A stretch of 60,579 nucleotides of DNA from Streptomyces smaragdinus (lineage in GTDB: Bacteria; Actinomycetota; Actinomycetes; Streptomycetales; Streptomycetaceae). Position numbers and translations under genes: made by a program. The stretch is taken from positions 1-60,579 of the forward strand of contig NZ_WEGJ01000042.1 of NCBI RefSeq assembly GCF_009604385.1, written 5' to 3'. Below, piece by piece: positions 42,304 to 51,140 of the stretch. The notes below the pieces were generated by a model. That model ran no database searches. It was not told the DNA's origin and saw only the letters and a program-made list of their open reading frames with translations. Each line of letters opens with the position of its first letter. Position 1 is the first letter of the stretch.

Positions 42304-43749
42304 CTACAGGTCGATGCCGGTGAGGACCATGACCCGCTCGTACGTGTAGTCGTCCATCGCGAACTTCACGCCCTCGCGGCCCACGCCCGACTTCTTGGCG
42401 CCGCCGTACGGCATCTGGTCCGCGCGGTACGACGGCACGTCGCCGACGACCACACCGCCGACCTCCAGCGCCCGGTGGGCCCGGAACGCCGCCTGGATGT
42501 CGTGCGTGAACACGCCCGCCTGCAGCCCGTACTGGGAGTCGTTCGCCGCCGCGTAGATCGCCTCCTCGCCGTCCGCGCGGTGCAGGGTGAGCACCGGGCC
42601 GAAGACCTCCTCGGTGGCGAGCTTCGTCCCGGCCGGTACGCCGGCCAGCACGGTCGGGGCGTACGCGGCGCCGTCCCGCTTGCCGCCGGCGAGCAGCTCG
42701 GCGCCGGCCGCGACGGCCTCGTCGACCCAGGACTCGACGCGCCTGGCGGCGTCCTCGCTGACCAGCGGGCCGACGTCGGTGGCCGCGTCGGACGGGTCAC
42801 CGGTGACCTGGGTCCCGACGGCGGCGACGATCTTCGGTACGAGCCGGTCGTACACGGAGGCGTCCGCGATCACCCGCTGGACGGAGATGCAGGACTGGCC
42901 GCCCTGGTAGTTGGAGAAGGTGGCGATACGGGTCGCCGCCCAGTCCAGGTCCGCCTCGGAGGAGAAGTCGGGGAGGACGAGCGCCGCGCCGTTGCCGCCG
43001 AGTTCCAGCGTGCAGTGCTTGCGCGGGACGGAGTCCAGGATCTGGTAGCCGACCTTGTCGGAGCCGGTGAAGGAGATCACCGGCAGCCGCTCGTCCTGGA
43101 CGAGCGCCGGCATCCGGTCGTTGGCGACCGGCAGTACGGACCAGGTGCCCGCCGGGAGGTCCGTCTCCGCGAGCAGCTCGCCGAGCAGCAGCGCGGACAG
43201 CGGGGTCGCCGGGGCGGGCTTGAGGATGATCGGGGTGCCGACGGCGAGGGCCGGGGCGACCTTGTGGGCGCACAGGTTCAGCGGGAAGTTGAACGGCGCG
43301 ATGCCCAGGACCGGGCCCTTGGGGAAGCGGCGGGTGAAGGCGAGACGCCCGGTGCCGCCGGCGTCGGTGTCCAGGCGCTGGGCGTCGCCGCCGTTGAAGC
43401 GCCGGGCCTCCTCGCAGGCGAAGCGGAAGACGGAGATCGCGCGGCCGACCTCGCCGCGGGCCCACTTGATGGGCTTGCCGTTCTCGGCGGAGATCAGCTG
43501 CGCGATCTCCTCCGTGCGCTCGGCCAGCCGCTTGGCGACGTGGTCGAGGGCGGCGGCGCGGACGTGCGCGGGGGTGGCGGCGAACTCCGTGCGGACGGCG
43601 TGCGCGGCGGCCACGGCCGCTTCGACCTGGGCGTCCGTGGGGACGCTCACGCTGCCGACGGTGCGGCCGTCCCAGGGGGAGGTGACGTCGAGCGTGTCGT
43701 CGCCGGTGGCCTGGCGGCCGGCGAGCCAGAACGGGTGCGGGGCGGTCAC
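42304..43749 (-). CDS. Aldehyde dehydrogenase, probable succinate-semialdehyde type
   Basis: NAD(P)-dependent dehydrogenase of 481 residues, with C287 (GGQSCISVQRV), ELGGNGAALV as the general-base motif and FNFPLNL in the cofactor region. It differs from the two enzymes at 15-18 kb and is closer to the succinate-semialdehyde/lactaldehyde-type branch. I infer that it takes succinate semialdehyde from GabT to succinate, or an aminoaldehyde in polyamine breakdown. GTG start with GGAGG six bases away. It is downstream of the PucR gene on the same strand. Confidence 0.85.
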   Translation of the reverse strand: MTAPHPFWLAGRQATGDDTLDVTSPWDGRTVGSVSVPTDAQVEAAVAAAHAVRTEFAATPAHVRAAALDHVAKRLAERTEEIAQLISAENGKPIKWARGEVGRAISVFRFACEEARRFNGGDAQRLDTDAGGTGRLAFTRRFPKGPVLGIAPFNFPLNLCAHKVAPALAVGTPIILKPAPATPLSALLLGELLAETDLPAGTWSVLPVANDRMPALVQDERLPVISFTGSDKVGYQILDSVPRKHCTLELGGNGAALVLPDFSSEADLDWAATRIATFSNYQGGQSCISVQRVIADASVYDRLVPKIVAAVGTQVTGDPSDAATDVGPLVSEDAARRVESWVDEAVAAGAELLAGGKRDGAAYAPTVLAGVPAGTKLATEEVFGPVLTLHRADGEEAIYAAANDSQYGLQAGVFTHDIQAAFRAHRALEVGGVVVGDVPSYRADQMPYGGAKKSGVGREGVKFAMDDYTYERVMVLTGIDL

Positions 43750-43866
43750 GGGGTGCCTCCGGGGGGACGCGGGTCGGTCTTACGGTTTCCCACGGTAGGG
43801 GGTGGGAAGCGGGGACGGTGTTGTGCGGGGCGGAGTGGTCGGGGGGCCGGATTGGACGCGGCGGCG

Positions 43867-45513
43867 TTACGGGCCGACCGCGCTCGCCTTCAGCGCCAGC
43901 CACAGCTCCATCCGCGCGTCCGGGTCGTCCAGCGAGCGGCCCAGGATCTCCTCCACGCGCCGCATCCGGTAGCGCAGCGTGTGCCGGTGGACGCCCAGGT
44001 CCGCCGCCGCCGCGTCCCACTGCCCGTGCCGCGACAGCCACGCCCGCAGGGACTCCACCAGGTCGCCCCGCCCGGTGGCGTCGTGCTCGCGCAGCGCCCG
44101 CAGCAGACCGTCCGCGAACGCCTGCACCGCGTCGTCCGCCAGCAGCGGCAGTACGGAGCCGGCCGCCAGGTCCTCGTGCTCCACCAGCACCCGCCCCCGT
44201 CGCCGGGCCACGGACACCGCCTGCTCCGCCTGCTTGTACGCCGCGGGCACCGCCGCCGGTCCCGCGGGCGCCGAGACGCCGACGGTGAGGGGCAGCGGCG
44301 TACGGGCCGCCGCCGGCCGCGAGCCCCCGGGCGGTCCGACGGACCCCGGATACCGGTCCTCGACCACCGCCGCGTGCTCCTCCGCCGCCCGGGCGACGGC
44401 CCCCGCGTCGGCCGCCAGCACCAGCAGCCGCCCCCCGTCGGGCACGACCAGCACCGGCTCGCCGGAGGTCAGCGCCACTGTCTCCAGGGCGTCCGCGAAC
44501 TCCGTCAGCGCGGCGTCCTGCCCGTCCTGCGGCTCCGCGGCCTCGGCGGCCATCAGCCGCACCGGCGCGTCGAGCAGCCCGCCGTACAGGGGGCCCGCGA
44601 CGGCCCGCGCGTGCTCCGGGTGGCCGGACAGCAGCAGCCGCAGCACGGCGGTGCCCAGACGCTGCTCGGCGGCCTGGAAGGACAGTGAGCGCTCGGTGGT
44701 GAGGGTGAGCAGGGCCACGGCGGCGTGCACCGCGTAGCGCGCGACGGTGTCCAGGGCGGTGTCCGTCCCGACGGCGAGGACTCCGCAGGACCGCCGCCCG
44801 GACCCGAGGCTCTGCAGCTCCACCCGGTCACCGGCCCCCTGCTCCGGCCCGCCCGAACCGTCCGCCCCGTCCGGTCCGCCGGCCACCACGGCGCTGGCCG
44901 GCGCGGGGCGGTCACGCAGCCGCTCCACGTCGGGCCGCAGTGCCCGGGCCCGGCCCGCCGCCCACTCCGGGGCGGCGGCGATCAGGGCGCCGCTGGTGTC
45001 GTACAGGGCGGCCCAGCCGCCGAGGTGCGCGGCGAGGCGGGCCACGACGGTGCTCTGGCCCCCGTCGGCGAGGGCGGCGCGGGTGAGGTCGCGCTGGGCC
45101 TCGAAGCCCGCCGTGACGGCCTGGTACCGGTCGGCGGCCACGGCGGCCGAGACGGCCTTGGAGATCGCGATGAACGGGGTGGTGCGGGGGACCTCGAGCA
45201 GCGGGAGGCCACCGTCCGCGGCCGCTTCGACGAGGGACTTGGGCACGGAGTCATGGGTCACGCCCACCCCGAAGCCGAGGGCGACAACCCCGGCGCCCGT
45301 CAGCCCCTCCACGTACCGGCGCATCGCGTCGGGATCGTCGACGTCGAGCTTCATCCCGGTGGTGAGCAGCAGCTCCCCACCATCGAGCCACGGCCCCGGA
45401 TCACTCAGCTCACTGGTCTGCGCCCACCGCACCCCGGCCCCGAGCCGGCCGTCACCGGCCAGCACCCCCAGCCGAAGACCGGGGTGACGAACGAGGGCGC
45501 CGAGCGTGAGCAT
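43867..45513 (-). CDS. PucR-family transcriptional regulator
   Basis: A 548-residue regulator with an N-terminal PucR ligand domain (LGALVRHPGLRLGVLAG, then GGELLLTTGM near residue 45) and a C-terminal PucR helix-turn-helix (AAADLGVHRHTLRYRMRRVEEI, about residues 503-524). PucR proteins control purine, amino-acid or GABA breakdown genes. It lies 117 bases upstream of the dehydrogenase on the same strand and 8 kb from gabT, so control of the GABA route is a reasonable guess. Confidence 0.92.
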   Translation of the reverse strand: MLTLGALVRHPGLRLGVLAGDGRLGAGVRWAQTSELSDPGPWLDGGELLLTTGMKLDVDDPDAMRRYVEGLTGAGVVALGFGVGVTHDSVPKSLVEAAADGGLPLLEVPRTTPFIAISKAVSAAVAADRYQAVTAGFEAQRDLTRAALADGGQSTVVARLAAHLGGWAALYDTSGALIAAAPEWAAGRARALRPDVERLRDRPAPASAVVAGGPDGADGSGGPEQGAGDRVELQSLGSGRRSCGVLAVGTDTALDTVARYAVHAAVALLTLTTERSLSFQAAEQRLGTAVLRLLLSGHPEHARAVAGPLYGGLLDAPVRLMAAEAAEPQDGQDAALTEFADALETVALTSGEPVLVVPDGGRLLVLAADAGAVARAAEEHAAVVEDRYPGSVGPPGGSRPAAARTPLPLTVGVSAPAGPAAVPAAYKQAEQAVSVARRRGRVLVEHEDLAAGSVLPLLADDAVQAFADGLLRALREHDATGRGDLVESLRAWLSRHGQWDAAAADLGVHRHTLRYRMRRVEEILGRSLDDPDARMELWLALKASAVGP

Positions 45514-45604
45514 CCGCGGGACGGCCTTTCGGAAACGGGACTGTGCCGGAACGTACGAGGAGGTTCGCTCAATTGTGCCTCACCGTCCAGGGGCCGGAGC
45601 CAGA

Positions 45605-45704
45605 TCCTCCGACTGAACCGCAACTCCTCCGCCCGAACCGCAACTTCTCTGCCCGAGCCGCAACGCCTCCGCCCGAACCGCAACTCCTCCGCCCGAGCCG
45701 CAAC
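45605..45704. repeat. Five tandem copies of a 20-bp unit
   Basis: Units begin at 45605, 45625, 45645, 45665 and 45685, consensus TCCTCCGCCCGAACCGCAAC, with one to four changes each. It lies in the 394-base gene-free gap between the PucR start and infB end, which otherwise holds only the 42-bp repeats and the infB terminator. The number of units is likely to vary between strains. Confidence 0.85.
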
Positions 45705-45706
45705 AA

Positions 45707-45790
45707 CAGCCCGGCCGGCGTTTGAGGCCGAGGCGCGAAGCGCCGATACAGCCCGGCCGGCGTTTGAGGCCGGAGGCGCGCAGCGCCGAC
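45707..45790. repeat. Two copies of a 42-bp dispersed hairpin repeat
   Basis: Copies at 45707-45748 and 45749-45790 begin CAGCCCGGCCGGCGTTTGAG and each contain the 13-base hairpin GGCGCGAAGCGCC or GGCGCGCAGCGCC. Inverted copies occur at 60047-60110, and the hairpin core recurs at 60412-60521. A short family of streptomycete intergenic repeats. Confidence 0.8.
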
Positions 45791-45843
45791 TCGGGGCCCG
45801 GGGGCGAAGCCCCCGCAGCGAAACGCAACGCCCGCGAAAACGA

Positions 45844-45892
45844 CCGGCGCCCCGGCCCCCACCCCCGAAGGGGCGAGGCGCCGGGGCGCCGG
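45844..45892 (-). terminator. infB terminator
   Basis: CCGGCGCCCCGG (45844-45855) and CCGGGGCGCCGG (45881-45892) form a perfect 12-bp stem with an inner CCCC/GGGG hairpin, 15 bases beyond the infB stop codon on the minus strand. Probable strong terminator for the nusA-infB operon. Confidence 0.65.
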
Positions 45893-45907
45893 AAACGAAC
45901 ACCGGGC

Positions 45908-48900
45908 TCAGCCGCGAGGCTTCTCCCGCATCTCGTACGTCGCGATGACGTCATCGACCTTGATGTCGTTGAAGTTACCGAGGTTGATACCACCCTCGTA
46001 ACCCTCACGGATCTCGGTGACATCGTCCTTGAACCGACGCAGACCCTCGATGTTGAGGTTCTCCGCGACCACCTTGCCGTCGCGGATGAGGCGCGCCTTG
46101 GTGTTACGGCGGACCTCGCCCGAGCGGATGAGGACACCGGCGATGTTGCCCAGCTTGGACGAGCGGAAGACCTCGCGGATCTCCGCGGTGCCGAGCTCGA
46201 CCTCCTCGTACTCCGGCTTCAGCATGCCCTTCAGGGCCGCCTCGATCTCCTCGATCGCCTGGTAGATGACCGAGTAGTACTTGACCTGGACACCCTCACG
46301 CTCGGCCATCTGCGTCGCACGCCCCTCGGCGCGGACGTTGAAACCGATGATGATGGCGTCGGAGCCCATGGCCAGGTTGACGTCGGACTCCGTGACCGCA
46401 CCGACGCCGCGGTGCAGGACGCGGATGTCGACCTCGTCCTCGCCGACGTCGAGCTGCAGCAGCGCCGACTCCAGGGCCTCGACCGAACCGGACGCGTCAC
46501 CCTTGATGATCAGGTTCAGCGACTGGATCTCGCCGGCCTTGAGAATCTTGTCCAGGTCCTCGATGTTGACCCGGCGGATCCGCTTGGCGAAGGCCGCGTT
46601 GCGCTCGCGCGCCGCACGCTTCTCGGCGATCTGACGGGCCGTACGGTCCTCCTCGACGACGAGGAAGTTGTCGCCGGCACCGGGGACGTTGGTCAGACCG
46701 AGCACCATCGCCGGGGTCGACGGACCCGCCTCCTCCAGCGTGTTGCCCTTGTCGTCGATGAGCGCCCGGACCCGGCCGTGCGCGTCACCCGCGACGATCG
46801 TGTCACCGACGCGCAGCGTGCCTCGCTGGACGAGGACCGTCGCCACGGCACCGCGGCCGCGGTCGAGGTGGGCCTCGATCGCGATGCCCTCCGCGTTCTG
46901 GTCCGGGTTGGCCCGCAGGTCCAGGGCGGCGTCGGCGGTCAGCACGACCGCCTCGAGCAGCGAGTCGATGTGCAGACCCTGCTTGGCGGAGATGTCGACG
47001 AACATCGTGTCGCCGCCGTACTCCTCGGCCACCAGGCCGTACTCGGTCAGCTGACCGCGCACCTTGGTCGGGTCCGCGCCCTCGACGTCGATCTTGTTGA
47101 CCGCGACCACGATCGGCACGTCCGCGGCCTTGGCGTGGTTGAGCGCCTCGACCGTCTGCGGCATGACGCCGTCGTTGGCGGCGACGACCAGGATCGCGAT
47201 GTCCGTCGACTTGGCACCACGGGCACGCATGGCGGTGAACGCCTCGTGGCCCGGGGTGTCGATGAACGTGATCCGGCGGTCCTCGCCGTTGACCTCGGTC
47301 GTCGCCTGGTACGCACCGATGTGCTGGGTGATGCCGCCGGCCTCGCCCTCGATGACGTTGGTCTTGCGGATGGCGTCGAGCAGTCGCGTCTTACCGTGGT
47401 CGACGTGACCCATGACGGTCACGACCGGCGGCCGCGCGACCAGGTTCTCCTCGCCGCCCTCGTCCTCGCCGAACTCGATCGAGAAGGACTCGAGCAGCTC
47501 GCGGTCCTCCTCCTCCGGGCTGACGATCTGGACGATGTAGTTCATCTCCTCGCCGAGGAGGGTCAGCGTCTCGTCCGAGACCGACTGGGTCGCGGTGACC
47601 ATCTCGCCCAGGTTGAACATCACCTGGACCAGCGACGCCGGGTTGGCGTTGATCTTCTCCGCGAAGTCCGTCAGCGACGCGCCGCGGGAGAGACGCACGG
47701 TCTCGCCCTTGCCGCGGGGCAGCATCACACCGCCGATGGACGGGGCCTGCATGGCCTCGTACTCCTGGCGCCTCTGCCGCTTCGACTTACGGCCACGACG
47801 CGCCGGACCGCCGGGACGGCCGAAGGCGCCCTGCGTGCCACCACGGCCACCGGGGCCGCCGGGACGGCCGCCGAAGCCCGGACGGCCACCGCCGCCGGGG
47901 CCGCCGCCGAAGCCGCCGCCACCACCGGGACGACCGGCGAAGCCGCCGCCGCCACCGGGACGCGCACCCGTACCGCCGCCGGGACGGCCGGCGAAGCCGC
48001 CGCCGCCACCGGGACGACCGCCGGGGCCGCCACCGGGACGACCGCCGCCGGGACCGCCGCGGCCGGGACCGCCCGGACGGGCGCTCGGCGCGGGGCGCTG
48101 GGGCATCATGCCCGGGTTCGGACGCGGGCCGCCGGGACGCGGACCGCCCGCGGGGGCACCGCCCTGCGGACGCGGCATGGCGCCCGGGGTGGGACGGGGG
48201 CCGCCCTGCGGACGGGGACCGCCCTGGCCGCCGCCGTCGGGACGCGGACCGCCGGGCCGCGCGCCCTGCGGGCGCGGGGACTGCGGGCGGGCCATACCGG
48301 TGGAGCCACCGGACGTGAACGGGTTGTTGCCCGGGCGGGGACCCGCCGGACGACCGCCGGGACGGGGGGCGCCGCCACGGCGCTCACCCTGACCGCCGGG
48401 CGCCGGACGCTGGGCCGGACCGGGACGGGCGCCACCGGGACGGGGCCCGGACGGCGCGGACTGCTGCCGCTCCGGGGCCGGGGCCGCGGGCGGAGCCGTG
48501 AACTCGGCGGCCGGCACAGGCTTGGCCGGGGCCGGCTTGGGACCCGGACGCGGGCCCGGGGCCGGCGTGGAGGGCGCGGCGCCGGGAGCCGGCGTCGCCT
48601 TGGCCGCCACGGCGTCGGCGGCCGTCACCGGCTGCGCGGGCGCCTTCGGGGCGGCCTTCTTCGCGGCCGGACCCGGCAGGGGCCCGCCCGGCTTGGGCGC
48701 GGGGGCGCCGCCCGGCCTGGGGGCGGCGGTCTTCTTCGCGGCGGGCGCCGCCGGCTTGCGCGCGGCGGGCTTCTTCGCCGCCGCGGAGCCGTTGCCCGCC
48801 TGGAAAGCGTCAGTCAGTTTTCGTACAACCGGCGCCTCGATGGTCGAGGACGCCGAGCGGACGAATTCGCCAAGTTCTTGGAGCTTGGCCATGACGACCT

Positions 48901-48952
48901 TGCTCTCCACTCCGAACTCCTTGGCGAGCTCGTATACCCGGACCTTAGCCAC
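45908..48952 (-). CDS. infB: Translation initiation factor IF-2
   Basis: IF-2, the GTPase that brings initiator tRNA to the 30S subunit. The 1014-residue protein has an N-terminal IF2_N domain (RVYELAKEFGVESKVVMAKL), about 350 residues of Pro/Gly/Arg/Ala-rich repeats (RPGG and GGFAGRPGGG units), then the G domain from about residue 505 (VMGHVDHGKT, DTPGHEAF, NKID) and the C-terminal initiator-binding domains. GTG start with AGAAGGAG five bases upstream. Unusually, DUF503-rbfA-truB do not follow it here. Confidence 0.97.
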   Translation of the reverse strand: MAKVRVYELAKEFGVESKVVMAKLQELGEFVRSASSTIEAPVVRKLTDAFQAGNGSAAAKKPAARKPAAPAAKKTAAPRPGGAPAPKPGGPLPGPAAKKAAPKAPAQPVTAADAVAAKATPAPGAAPSTPAPGPRPGPKPAPAKPVPAAEFTAPPAAPAPERQQSAPSGPRPGGARPGPAQRPAPGGQGERRGGAPRPGGRPAGPRPGNNPFTSGGSTGMARPQSPRPQGARPGGPRPDGGGQGGPRPQGGPRPTPGAMPRPQGGAPAGGPRPGGPRPNPGMMPQRPAPSARPGGPGRGGPGGGRPGGGPGGRPGGGGGFAGRPGGGTGARPGGGGGFAGRPGGGGGFGGGPGGGGRPGFGGRPGGPGGRGGTQGAFGRPGGPARRGRKSKRQRRQEYEAMQAPSIGGVMLPRGKGETVRLSRGASLTDFAEKINANPASLVQVMFNLGEMVTATQSVSDETLTLLGEEMNYIVQIVSPEEEDRELLESFSIEFGEDEGGEENLVARPPVVTVMGHVDHGKTRLLDAIRKTNVIEGEAGGITQHIGAYQATTEVNGEDRRITFIDTPGHEAFTAMRARGAKSTDIAILVVAANDGVMPQTVEALNHAKAADVPIVVAVNKIDVEGADPTKVRGQLTEYGLVAEEYGGDTMFVDISAKQGLHIDSLLEAVVLTADAALDLRANPDQNAEGIAIEAHLDRGRGAVATVLVQRGTLRVGDTIVAGDAHGRVRALIDDKGNTLEEAGPSTPAMVLGLTNVPGAGDNFLVVEEDRTARQIAEKRAARERNAAFAKRIRRVNIEDLDKILKAGEIQSLNLIIKGDASGSVEALESALLQLDVGEDEVDIRVLHRGVGAVTESDVNLAMGSDAIIIGFNVRAEGRATQMAEREGVQVKYYSVIYQAIEEIEAALKGMLKPEYEEVELGTAEIREVFRSSKLGNIAGVLIRSGEVRRNTKARLIRDGKVVAENLNIEGLRRFKDDVTEIREGYEGGINLGNFNDIKVDDVIATYEMREKPRG

Positions 48953-49004
48953 TTCGCTCCTTCTGGTCCGGGATCACCGCCGGACCGTCGCTACTTCTGC
49001 ATGG

Positions 49005-49037
49005 GCGTACTCATCGCGTACTCATCGAGTGCTCATC
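49005..49037. repeat. Three tandem 11-bp units in the infB leader
   Basis: GCGTACTCATC (49005-49015), an identical copy (49016-49026) and GAGTGCTCATC (49027-49037) lie in the 164-base ylxR-infB spacer. In the mRNA this gives three evenly spaced GAUGAG boxes; meaning unknown. Confidence 0.6.
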
Positions 49038-49116
49038 GCAATCTCGACCTACTTCCAACTCGCGAGGTACCTCGACCGCACGGGGGCCCCGCGCGGTCAC
49101 TACTGCGGTTCTCTTC

Positions 49117-49404
49117 CTACAGGGACGTGCTCTGCTGCCCGGACAGATACTCGGTCAGCGCTTCGGTGCCGAGCGGCCCCCGGGCCCGGAAGGCCCGGAT
49201 GAACGCCCGGCGGCGGACCGCCAGGTCAAGGCATGCCTCGGCGGGGTGCAGATAGGCGCCCCGGCCGGGCAGCGTACCGCGAGGGTCGGGCACGCACGCG
49301 TCCCCGGCCACCGCCACACGCAGCAGATCGTCTTTGGCCGCCCGCTCCCGGCACCCCACGCAGGTGCGCTCAGGGCACGCTCGGGCGTGCGTCCGGCCAG
49401 ACAC
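49117..49404 (-). CDS. ylxR: YlxR (DUF448) RNA-binding protein
   Basis: A 95-residue protein with the YlxR hallmark RTCVGCRERAAKDDLLRVA and GRGAYLHPAEACLDLAVRR. It binds RNA and, in other bacteria, affects transcription and RNase P; it is always between nusA and infB. GTG start with GGGAGG about eleven bases upstream. Same operon as nusA (105-base gap) and infB. Confidence 0.93.
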   Translation of the reverse strand: MSGRTHARACPERTCVGCRERAAKDDLLRVAVAGDACVPDPRGTLPGRGAYLHPAEACLDLAVRRRAFIRAFRARGPLGTEALTEYLSGQQSTSL

Positions 49405-49509
49405 CGTTAAGTCTACCTCCCCCGCACGACCTCACCCCTTCGGGGGGAAAATCGAACGGATGTTTATGGTTTGGTACGGATTTGGTGCGGGTGTTCCTGC
49501 GGGCGGAAC

Positions 49510-50496
49510 TCAGTCCTCCGCCGACTCCGTGTCGGGGCGGATGTCGATGCGCCACCCGGTGAGCCGGGCCGCCAGCCGGGCGTTCTGCCCTTCCTTGCCG
49601 ATGGCCAGCGACAGCTGGTAGTCGGGCACCGTGACCCGCGCCGAGCGCGCCGCCAGATCCACGACCTCGACCTTCGTCACCCGGGCCGGCGACAGCGCGT
49701 TCGCCACCAGCCGCGCCGGGTCGTCCGACCAGTCGACGATGTCGATCTTCTCGTCGTTCAGCTCGGCCATCACATTGCGCACCCGGCTGCCCATCGGGCC
49801 GATGCACGCACCCTTGGCGTTGAGCCCGGAGCGCGTCGAACGCACCGCGATCTTCGTCCGGTGCCCGGCCTCGCGGGCGATCGCGGCGATCTCCACCGAG
49901 CCGTCCGCGATCTCCGGCACCTCCAGGGCGAAGAGCTTCTTCACCAGGTTCGGGTGCGTACGCGACAGCGTGACCGACGGCCCGCGCACACCCTTGGCGA
50001 CCCGCACCACATAGGTGCGCAGCCGGGTGCCGTGCCGGTAGTCCTCGCCCGGCACCTGCTCCTGCACCGGCAGGATGGCCTCGAGTTTGCCGATGTCGAC
50101 CAGTACGTTGTTCGGGTCCTTGCCCTGCTGGACCACGCCGCTCACGATGTCGCCCTCACGCCCGGCGTACTCGCCGAACGTGACCTCCTCCTCGGCGTCC
50201 CGCAGCCGCTGCAGGATCACCTGCTTGGCGGTGCTCGCCGCGATCCGTCCGAATCCGGACGGGGTGTCGTCGAACTCACGGGGCTTCTGCCCCTCCGTGA
50301 CGTCCTCGTCGTCCTCCACGGCCCACACCGTGACGTGCCCGTTGCTGCGGTCCAGCACCACGCGGGCGCGGCTGCGGCTGCCCTCGGTGCGGTGGTAGGC
50401 GATCAGGAGGGCCGACTCGATGGCCTCGACCAGCAGGTCGAAGGAGATCTCCTTCTCCCGCACCAAACCGCGCAGTGCGCTCATGTCGATGTCCAC
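49510..50496 (-). CDS. nusA: Transcription termination/antitermination protein NusA
   Basis: RNA-polymerase-bound factor of 328 residues acting in pausing, termination and antitermination. The N-terminal domain (LREKEISFDLLVEAIESALLIAYHRT-type start), S1 domain (GDIVSGVVQQG) and two KH domains (CIGPMGSRVRNVMAEL, LAIGKEGQNARLAARL) are present. It lacks the acidic repeats of the E. coli protein, as usual in actinobacteria. It starts two bases after the rimP stop. Confidence 0.97.
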   Translation of the reverse strand: MDIDMSALRGLVREKEISFDLLVEAIESALLIAYHRTEGSRSRARVVLDRSNGHVTVWAVEDDEDVTEGQKPREFDDTPSGFGRIAASTAKQVILQRLRDAEEEVTFGEYAGREGDIVSGVVQQGKDPNNVLVDIGKLEAILPVQEQVPGEDYRHGTRLRTYVVRVAKGVRGPSVTLSRTHPNLVKKLFALEVPEIADGSVEIAAIAREAGHRTKIAVRSTRSGLNAKGACIGPMGSRVRNVMAELNDEKIDIVDWSDDPARLVANALSPARVTKVEVVDLAARSARVTVPDYQLSLAIGKEGQNARLAARLTGWRIDIRPDTESAED

Positions 50497-50498
50497 GG

Positions 50499-51026
50499 CT
50501 ACGCCTCCTCGCCCATCGTTTCGTTCTCGTCCTGCTTGCGGTTGAACTCGACCTCGACCCGCGCCCGCTCGATCTCGGCGAACGCCACCCGGCGGGGCTT
50601 GGACTTGCGCCCCTTGATCCCCTGCACCTCGGTGTCCAGCCCCTCGGCGTCGACCGCCAGGATCCGGGCGACGATCTCGTCGCCGCCCGCGTCCTTGGTC
50701 AGCCGGGCCCGCATCAGCCGGCCCAGCGCCCGCTCGAAGTGGCGGGGCTCCTTCAGCGGCCGTTCGGCGCCCGGGGAGCCCACCTCCAGCTCGTACGGGG
50801 CGTCGCCCATGACCGTCCGGTGTTCCGGGGCGTCCAGGGTGTCCGACACGGCCCGGCTCAGCTCGGCGCAGGCGTCGAGGTCCACGCCGTCCGCGGAGTC
50901 CACCACGACCCGCAGGATCCGCTTGCGCCCGACGGTCTCGAGCTCGACGTCCTCCAGATCCAGCTCGAACTCCGCGACCAGCGGTTCGAGCAGTCCGCGC
51001 AGCCTCTCGTTCTGGGTGGTGCTCAT
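50499..51026 (-). CDS. rimP: Ribosome maturation factor RimP
   Basis: RimP assists 30S subunit assembly. The 175-residue product shows LEPLVAEFELDLEDVELETVGRKR and the central VDLDACAELSRAVSDTLD and YELEVGSPGAERPLK motifs, split here for length. GAGGAG eight bases upstream supports ATG 51026; the longer frame to 51125 has no support. It heads the rimP-nusA-ylxR-infB run. A possible promoter with TTGACC lies in the divergent gap. Confidence 0.95.
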   Translation of the reverse strand: MSTTQNERLRGLLEPLVAEFELDLEDVELETVGRKRILRVVVDSADGVDLDACAELSRAVSDTLDAPEHRTVMGDAPYELEVGSPGAERPLKEPRHFERALGRLMRARLTKDAGGDEIVARILAVDAEGLDTEVQGIKGRKSKPRRVAFAEIERARVEVEFNRKQDENETMGEEA

Positions 51027-51140
51027 CCGGGTGACTCCTCGGCCGCGTGTGCTGTTGTGGGATCGGGTCTCAGACAGTCGTGTCAGGTCAAAGGGTATCC
51101 GCTCCGCGACGTCGGCGACGCCCACAGGTACGCTCGGGTC

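Noticed and set aside
43782..43796. ACGGT direct repeat, ten bases apart, upstream of the dehydrogenase at 42.3 kb
   Set aside because: Five-base repeats are too short to count as evidence. Left as a possible PucR contact only.
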